Of a stretch of 64,000 nucleotides of DNA, positions 56,495 to 64,000 are shown piece by piece. The notes beneath the pieces were generated by a model. The model did no database searches. It was not told the origin of the DNA and worked only from the letters and a program-made list of their open reading frames with translations. A program made the position numbers and the translations under genes. The stretch is from Heterocephalus glaber (lineage: Eukaryota > Chordata > Mammalia > Rodentia > Bathyergidae), in the NCBI RefSeq assembly GCF_000247695.1, contig NW_004624776.1:9777577-9841576 (forward strand). Direction: 5' to 3'. Position 1 is the first letter of the stretch; every line of letters starts with the position of its first letter.

Positions 56495-56850
56495 CTTCAG
56501 CCCACTCAGTGAACAGCCTCTCAGTTCGGTTACCGTCAGCCGGCCCCGCCGCTCACTTCCGTTTCCGGGCACCGCCCCCACACATCCGCCGGAAGTGCGT
56601 CCGTCCGGGCTAGGAAGGAAGGAGGGCGCGGGTCGCGATGAGGGAGCTGCGCGGGACCGGAGCTCCCACGCTTGCAGTCTCAGGGGACCAAGGTCCAAGG
56701 GCGCAGTAAGGGTGTGGACTGGGAAGAGGGGGGCCAGGACGAGACGTGCCATAGGGAAGGGAAGACGCAGGCTCCGCTTCTATAATAAACTGCCATCGTT
56801 TGTATGGCATTTTAAGACGTGCCTTGTGCCTCTGGATACTTCGCCTTGAT
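56080..56850 (-). promoter_or_regulatory. POMP: CpG-island promoter of POMP with paired ETS-type sites
   Basis: A G+C- and CpG-rich block surrounds POMP exon 1. Two ETS/GABP-type cores face each other: CACTTCCG at 56554-56561 and CCGGAAGTG at 56589-56597. No TATA box is seen. ETS cores in a CpG island are typical of housekeeping promoters. The open frames in this block are by-products of high G+C, not recognisable proteins. Confidence 0.8.
56492..56570 (-). CDS. POMP: POMP exon 1 (5' UTR plus the initiator codon only)
   Basis: On the minus strand the exon ends GCTGAAG-ATG and the donor GTGAGT follows at once (56491 downward), so exon 1 contributes only the start codon at 56492-56494. The -3 base is A, a fair initiation context. 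The upstream limit is approximate. No other ATG lies in the 60 bases before the start. Confidence 0.9.
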
Positions 56851-57065
56851 ACAAAACCTCTCGCAGATGGGCGTTACACTTTACAGTAGGGTAAAACAAG
56901 GCCTAGGTAGAGTGGGTGAGTTTTTTGAGACCGTTTAGCTAGTGAGGCAGAAGTTGGACCCGAGGCTTTTGCCAACTTATTTTTATGTTTATTTTATTTT
57001 TATGTTATAAGAAAATATATCCAGGGCTCGCTATGTTCGGCACCCTATACTTCGCCTAAGAATAT

Positions 57066-57240
57066 AAGGACAGGGTGTGGTGGCACATGCCTGTAATCCC
57101 AGCAATTTGAGAAACTGAGGCAGGAGGATCCCGAGTTCGAGTCCAGTCTGGGCAACTTGTCTCAACATTATAAAAGGATGGAGATGTAATTCAGCCTGTG
57201 CGAAGGCCCTGGATACAATCTCCAGTACTAGGGGGAGGGG
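57066..57240 (+). repeat. B1-ID dimer SINE (B1-dID type)
   Basis: The forward order is B1 (GGTGTGGTGGCACATGCCTG, GGCAACTTGTCTCAAC) then ID-like (GATGGAGATGTAATTCAGCC, CAATCTCCAGTACTAGG). Confidence 0.82.
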
Positions 57241-57329
57241 GCCTGGGAGTTGGGTTGGTCCTCCGGCAGGTGAAACAAGGGCACTGACAGCTAAGTAAAT
57301 GGCATAACTGACATATTGGGCTCTTATGA

Positions 57330-57470
57330 CTGTCAGCACAGTTATACATAAATCAGTCCTCTGAATCTTTTCAGTAACCTTATGAGGTAGGTACCACTCT
57401 TACCTCTGTTTTACAGGTGAAGAAACCAAGACATGATGAAGTTAAATAAGTATGCCTAAGAACCCATCCT
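57330..57470 (-). repeat. MIR SINE
   Basis: The plus strand has CCTCTGTTTTACAGGTGAAG and AAACCAAGACATGATGAAGT, a reverse MIR. Confidence 0.7.
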
Positions 57471-58182
57471 GAGTCCATAATCCATGATCACAACATTGTA
57501 CTGTATTGCTTTACAAATACAGTGTAATACAACAGTCTTATCCTCTGCCACTGTGTAATGTAGACAACTTAAAGAATCCTTAGGCTGATAGCCAAAGAAT
57601 AAGAGCTGACTGGTTTGTGGTAATAGGATACATAAAAGAACATTGCTGGCAAATCTGCTTATGCGAAAAGCAAACTGGAAAATGTGTGTAAGGCAGAGAG
57701 TAGATGAGATGAAACAGAGTAGATGGAAATGCTTGTGGGCTGGACAGGATGTGGCTTTGTCTTTAAAAAACCATTGAAAAATTTTAGAGAGGACAGTGAT
57801 AAGGTCATATGTGTTATGTATATCCACTGCCATAGTCATACAATTTCTGAAATTCTAGAATAATTTAGATGCTAAGTATTGGCCCTGTTGTCCTTTGAGT
57901 CTTGGTTCTTCAGAATATCCGTATTCACCTTGAGAGTTGAGGTTAAGTGTTTCATTTGTGCCTTATTCCTTTCAGTCAGTTCCACCTAAAACCCCTGCAA
58001 TTTGAAAAAATAAAGTATTTTAATGTTTATTGATTAAACATTCAGTCTGTAAATATTTGTTGGACAATGTTTTGGTAATAGATAATAGATTTATAGAGAA
58101 GAAAAGGGCATTTAACTATACATGATATGCTAATATTTTCCTGGAGGAATAGACATATGAACATATTTAAAATGTAGTGTGT

Positions 58183-58273
58183 GGGGCTGGGGATTTAGCT
58201 CAGTGGTTTCCTTGCCTGCTGCGCAAGCGCAAGGACTGGAGTTTGATCCCTGGTACCAAAAAAAAAAAAAAAG
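58183..58273 (+). repeat. ID SINE
   Basis: Full forward ID of the TGCCTGCTGCGCAAGCGC variant with an A tail. Confidence 0.9.
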
Positions 58274-58291
58274 AAGCTCATGAGATATTTG

Positions 58292-58370
58292 CCGGGGATT
58301 TAGCTCAGTGGTTCCAGCACCTGCCTCGCACGTGGAAGGACCTAAGTTCGATCCCTGGTGCCAAAAAAAA
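58292..58370 (+). repeat. ID SINE, tandem neighbour
   Basis: Full forward ID of the other variant (CACCTGCCTCGCACGTGG) starting about 20 bases after the tail of the previous one. Confidence 0.9.
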
Positions 58371-58789
58371 AGAAAAAAGAAATGGAAATACATTTACCCT
58401 TTGCTCTATTTTGTTCTTTGCCTGAACTCAGCCCTGGGCACCAAAACCCTAACTTATCCAGCTTGGTCAAACCTTTCATAAAGGCTGATTTGTCCCCAGG
58501 ACACAGTACCTTGCATACTTTAGGCAAGCACTAAAAAAGGCTTTAAAATAGGTAGTGAATGTCTACTTCTAGAACTTGGGAGAAGCTAGAAGAGACACAG
58601 AGAAGAGGGGTAGAAAAATGTCTCGGAGCTAAGGAATTCTCCAGAGCCAAGGAGGATATGTTAAGATAAAGAAGTGGCCAATAATAATCAGGTATCATGA
58701 TTCTGAGAAGACCAGTGAACTTTAGCAAACAGGGTGTCATATCTATGGTCTTCTGGTGAGCAATGGTGGGAGCAAAAAACAGCTTGCTA

Positions 58790-59175
58790 GGAGTAAAGAT
58801 ACCGTAGTCTTCCCTTATCTGTAGTAGATGTCTTCCCATGAAACCTCAGATAGAACAGAGTCCTGTATAGAATATATATGCTATATTTTTTTCCTACATA
58901 CATACACTTATAAAGTTTATAAATTAGGCACAGTAACAGTTTAACAATAAAAAATTGAATTAACTATATGGTAATATGTGAATGTGAAAATATTGTACTA
59001 TAGATGTTAGCAATCTCAGTATATGATCTTTCTTTTGTCATTAAATCAAGAATTTGCACCTTTCATGTAAAGGAAGCACTTTATGGCTTCTTGCTGGCAT
59101 ATTCAGGTTCAACATGACTCTTGTGCTGTATGGCCGTTATTAAGTAAAATAAGGGTTTGTGAACACAAGCACTGA
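58790..59175. mobile_element. Tigger-type DNA transposon relic
   Basis: CCGTAGTCTTCCCTTATCTG, then CATGAAACCTCAGATAGAAC and a right part ending TAAAATAAGGGTTTGTGAAC agree with pogo/Tigger element ends; the middle is AT-rich and non-coding. Confidence 0.55.
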
Positions 59176-62100
59176 GTCTAGATCTGACAAGTGAGATGAC
59201 TACTAAGTGACTAATAAGTGGGTGGGTGTGTGTTAGGCAAAGGGATGATTCATGTCCTGAGCAAGATGGAATGGAAAAGTATGAGATTTCATTAGGCTAC
59301 TCAGAATGGAAGCAATTTAAAATTTAAGAATTGTTCATTTCTGGAGTTTTTCATTTAATATTTTTGGATTTGTTGACTGAGGTTAACTGGAACCATAGGA
59401 AGCAAAAACTAGCTAAGGGAAACTACTGTAGTCATAAGAAAATGGAGGTAGCTAAATTTTGTAGATTAATCCTTACAGAAAGTTGTCAGTCCCAAAAGAG
59501 AAATAGGATTTGGGTTTGAGTCAGAGATGGGTTTTTATTTCGTTTGCACGGTGGGTGAGACCAAAGCTTATTAGGCAGATGTTAGGAAAAAGTCAGTGAA
59601 GGGGAAATAGAGATGATAGGAGGGAAGGAGAAGAGGTCAGAAAGAGCGACTGAGGTGATGACTTCTCAGATGCTCAGAGCTAGGACACGGGAATCTGGGA
59701 CAGAAATAGTGTCTGTAGAAACAGAAAAGATGGAAAACAGGGAAGAAGAAATCCTGAACTGCGGAGGAAGACTATTACAGGAACTGAAATCTGATCCCGG
59801 CTGTAATAGTGATGGGGTAAGGGGCTGATGGTGGCTTTACAAAAGAAAAGTTAAAAAGTCACCATGGAGAATATGGTAGCAAATCATTAAGATGAATGAA
59901 AAGAATTGCTCAGAACCATAAGGACATAAATAAAGGTAACATCAATTTAAAATAAGCTGTATCAACAGTTGCACTGTTTTCTGCAGCAGTTCTTAGCCAC
60001 ACAGGGCTAAATAAAGAAGGATCACAAACCAAAGATCAGTAAGAGTAGGCAAGCCAGGGTTTCTGGTGCCTGCAGAATGCTTAGGGCTTAGAAAGGCAAC
60101 TAAGTGATTAGGAGTGGAGCACAGTGAGACCCCCCCCCTTCCCTCACTGCTTCCTAGTCTTCTAATATCTTTTTTATTAAAAGCCTTTTTAACTTAATCT
60201 TTGGACTGTGGTCTCCTTGAAGAAGTGGACTGTGATTTGCCACTTCTTGGCACAAGTTTTTCTTGAAATCATGTTGAACATAAGGAGAAACACTCAGAGT
60301 TCAGGCTTGTAATGAAATATCAGTAAGACATAAGTAAATGTCAGGCAAGAGTTGAGGATGGTTATGAAGAAATATAAAAGCATATTGTGTTGAAAAATAA
60401 CCGTGGCTTGTGTTGAATCCTCTCTCCAACAGTTGAGAAAGTGCTGTAAAGCAAGTTTACTAGTTCAAGAAGTAGTGGTTGAATGAAAGTGATCTGGCAG
60501 CAGTCTCACAGGCAGGAGGCTATATTGGCACTTTTCTTGCACTGAATCAGAGAAGCTTTCAAGGAAATTGGCATCATTTATGAGGAAATCAGTTTTCAGT
60601 GAGGGGCAAGAGATGGAAAAAGAACTTACAGCAAAGTAAAAAGTACTTCTGGAAAGTCTAGTTCCACATTCCATTAGGCTGTGGTGGAAGGAGTTAGTGA
60701 AATGAAAGAAGGGAACAGTGGGTTCAGAGTCTGGACATAATCAAAGAAGCAGAGTAGTTCATTCTGCCTCTTCACTCCCATAAACAAAGTCAGGGATTGC
60801 TTTAGCATTACCATATACAAACAATAGAAAGCACTCAATGTTTATGAAATGAGTACAGGAGTGAAAGGGTGAATGAGTAATTGTTCCTAACAAGCAAGGC
60901 TGCCTAAACCATTGAGAAATTGATAATCCAAGATAATGTATTTGTTTCCAAAAGCACACTCCCAGGTCTGAGGCTGACCCTAAAACCCAGCACTACAAGC
61001 CAAATCCTTGACTCTTTGCCTCTTTCCAATTTTATCTCCTTTCTCCCAAGTCTAGACTCAACAAAAAGTGGCATCCCATTGCCATGTTTATAATTCAAGA
61101 AACACAAGCATGAGTGGTGGGATCAAAAGTAAATGCACAGATGTGCCCAGCCTTTCCCTCTTGCTGGCTACCAATTCTGTCCCCACCTATCCTATCCTCC
61201 AAGCCCCAGTCTGATGACAGGCCTTAGTTGGTTGGGTTCTTTTGAGCTTTGAAAGCAGAATGGAAAATTGAGAAAGGTTTGGTAGCAGACTAGTGCCGAT
61301 GCATTCCTGCAGAGTTTAGGGTAGGAGAAGCATGAGAACTCTATTGTCGGAGAAAGATGGGAAGAAAAAATAGTGTAAACATTTTTGTGAAACTTTTCTA
61401 AGGCACTTAATTATTAGAATGCTGCATGGTGGTATTAAATTTCTGAAATTGCGCTCCCCTCCAAGTTTAAGGAAGAGAATTCATATAAACAGTGCTACAA
61501 AAATCTTAACCAATAAGATAGTTAGAATGTTTCAGAGGACTTTGAAAAAATTCTATAAATTATAAATAATACATCCAAATCTTTAAACAGTCAGAACCCT
61601 TGTAGTGTTGAGAAAAGTTCAGTGGGCTTAATTTAAGATCCATCATATTTACAAATCTTTCTTTGTAAGTCCTTTCCTATGTGCTAAGAGATAGAGAAAT
61701 ACTTTACATTGTTTTTTTTGACAGACCCTTTCCCTTGACCCTAAAGTATGAGTGTTTCATATTTCTTCTGAAATACTTTGCTGACTATGATTTCAGATGG
61801 AGGTGCTTTTAAAAGAGTGTCCTCTGAGCATAAAAAGCTGGAGTTAGAGAATAAGTACTAGAGTGGGCTATTTTGAATCCAGATGTTTTGTTTAATTATG
61901 TTACATCTGCCTTGCATCATATTGGCTAAGTTTAGCATTCTACTTTTCATGTGTTTTTGTAGTCCAACTTAAAGTCTGTCTGTTTTTAAAGAGTGGTTTA
62001 TATTTTTACCGTAGTCTTTCTCCATTTGCCTGTAGAATGTAGAGTTTTTAGATGATGTACAATTAATTTTAAATGCTAGACCTGATTTTCTTTTTCTGTT

Positions 62101-63529
62101 ACCCTGGCCTTTTCCCCTCATTTGCCAACCCATATGCAGGTACATAGAATCACTTTAATATTAGCCAAAGAAAAATTTAATTTAGAAGTTCTGTCTGCAA
62201 AGGAATCATGTGCAGTGCCTTACAAAGCCTAATATATGTGTGTGCATGACATACTCAATTCCATCCTGTTTTCAGAGACTAGTGTCAGTATTCCTCTCCA
62301 GTGGCATACATAGTCAAGAGTGGAAGCTTTTGTTCTTTTGAAAATTCAAAAATGTACTCTTTAAAGACAAAGACTTGCAGAAAGAAAATTTGCCTATATT
62401 CAAAGCCCATTAGACGGTTACCTCAAAAGTGCCTCTCAGTAACTTTACAGTAATCTTACTCAGAATTAGAAAGCTGAAAAAGACAGCCTAGGATGTTCTG
62501 ATTATTCATTTGGCCTATTTGACTTTATTTTTCCTTCTAGAAATAATTCATGTTGATTGTAGAAAATTAGACAACAAAGGCAAAAAGAAGAAACTAGAAT
62601 ACTTGTAATTCATCAGTTAGAAATAACCACTGTGACTATATTGCTGAGTATCTTTTCAGCTATTTTTATATATGACAAAATATATCTGTCTTTTTTTAAA
62701 AAAAAAAAAAAGAGATTGATTCCATTTTCTATGTGAGTTGAGAAGTTTATGCTTGGCTTTTTTTATTACCTTGTTATTTATTTGATAAAATAGGTCATTC
62801 TGGAGCCTTAGAAAACACCCTTCCTTTCCTTCTTAAGGAATGGGGAGTTACACGTAGGCTATTTACTCAACGTTTTTCATTCTGTCAGCATGATTGTATG
62901 CCAGATGGCTGTTCTGAATAATTTTTGAAGGTATGTTTTTGATACTTTGCCAGGGAAATCATAACTCTGAAAATTCTTCATAAATTTAACCATACAATTA
63001 GATTTATGGATAGATACTATGTCCCATGTTTGTTGTTTTCTTGCTGTTTCAATATCTGGGATCAATGCCAAAGGCTATTCAGCCTTACAGCATTTATTAA
63101 ATCAGAATGTACAATAAGTTTACACAATAGAGTTTGCAGGGGAGAAGAACACTATTTGTTTATCATTCTAGGTAGGAGCCTTTACATCCCTGAAAAAAAA
63201 ATATTTTTTCTAAAATACCTCTGTGAACTGGCCTTTGAGAGAAATAGGTTGCTATGGTTAATGGAATTTGTGACCTGGTGCCTGAGTCAGGAGCACAGCC
63301 TCCTGCCTCATTCTAAGCCATCTTCCTGACTTCTACCAAAGGTTTTTTGTCTCGAAAAGTAAAGTCTGTTACTTCTCTCTATAAAGCCCTTCTATAGTCC
63401 TTATTGCCTGCCCTTAGGGAATCAAGCTGTCTGTGATCTGCCAACCTCATTCTTAAATAATTGACTCCAGTCTATTAAAGCACTTAGAATCTGTGAATGT
63501 CATTGGTGTCATTTCTTGATACTTGTGTT

Positions 63530-63760
63530 CTTGTCCTCCCCTTTTTCTGGAATGCTCCATTGCATCCTCTCAGGCCGACCCTCATTTCCCTCTCTGAAGA
63601 CTTTTCTGACTTTCTCTGCTGCCCTGTTTTCCTGGCTTCCAGGGAGAGCAGACCCTTGTGCTCCACTCCATAGTTGTAGTGCAACAGCTAAAACACATTG
63701 CTGCACTCTTTGTTAGACTATGACTTCCATTCACCACCTTTATGGAGCTGGTGGTATGTT
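63530..63760. repeat. L2-type fragment
   Basis: TCTGGAATGCTCCATTGCAT and CCTCTCTGAAGACTTTTCTG fit the L2 pattern of the TGGAATGCTC / GAAGCCTTCCCTGA type. Confidence 0.45.
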
Positions 63761-64000
63761 TTTTGTAGCTCTCAACTGTCGTTAGGAACAGTGTGATAGC
63801 TTGTCCCCTAGCCTGCCTGCCTCCATTCTTACTCGCTTGCTTCCTACTTCATTCACCATGGCATCTCCAGGGTAAGTGAGTTCAGCATACATTGCCCCTC
63901 TGTTTGAAAGGTCTAGTGCTAGAGACTGGGTGAAATTAGCTCCCAAGCACGGTTAGCATTGGGTCTAGTTTATTGACATCATTACTCCTGGGACCGGCTC

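Larger units (their letters stand above)
57480..64000. other. Intergenic DNA upstream of POMP
   Basis: No gene is supported. It contains two IDs, a Tigger relic and an L2 piece listed separately. The stretches 59200-62000 and 62000-63500 show no recognisable element. An A/T run at 62690-62713 is simple sequence. Confidence 0.6.

Noticed and set aside
56046..56849. Overlapping open frames around POMP exon 1, including a 154-codon one
   Set aside because: These are CpG-island artefacts. The only true coding part here is the ATG at 56492-56494.
1..64000. CRISPR arrays, operons, phage or bacterial mobile systems
   Set aside because: The window is mammalian nuclear DNA with spliced genes and SINEs; no regularly spaced direct repeats or bacterial-type genes are present.

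Overview
The window is nuclear DNA from a placental mammal, almost certainly a rodent. It holds two spliced protein genes whose protein products I recognise, with all coding exons and splice sites readable. It also carries many ID-type (tRNA-derived) and B1-type (7SL-derived) SINEs. Several elements are ordered B1 then ID, like the B1-dID dimer known from non-murid rodents, so I favour a squirrel-, dormouse- or guinea-pig/mole-rat-related lineage over mouse or rat. I cannot name the species.

Layout. 1-5,900: upstream intergenic DNA with old DNA transposons (Tigger/MER2-like, an inverted pair of mariner transposase relics) and SINEs. 5,900-6,640: CpG-rich promoter and untranslated first exon of SLC46A3. 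7,136-23,895: SLC46A3 on the + strand, five coding exons, 461 codons, encoding a lysosomal MFS transporter. 23,900-38,950: the intergenic gap between the two convergent genes, filled with LTRs, old L1, hAT and Tigger relics. 38,953-56,494: POMP on the - strand, six coding exons, 141 codons, encoding the proteasome maturation chaperone; its CpG promoter lies at about 56,080-56,850. 57,000-64,000: intergenic DNA upstream of POMP, mostly repeats and unassigned sequence.

The convergent SLC46A3-POMP arrangement matches the neighbourhood on human chromosome 13q12.3. The two genes sit together by conserved synteny; I see no sign that they form a functional unit. One works in lysosomal export and the other in 20S proteasome assembly.

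I found no new gene system. The more informative non-genic signals are insertion histories that can be read base by base: ID elements with intact target duplications, one of them inside a hAT-like MITE whose second copy in the window preserves the empty site; a 5'-truncated L1 with its target duplication; tandem L1 3' tails with purine-rich tracts; and at least three LTR copies. Repeat family names come from memory of consensus sequences and need a RepeatMasker run to confirm.
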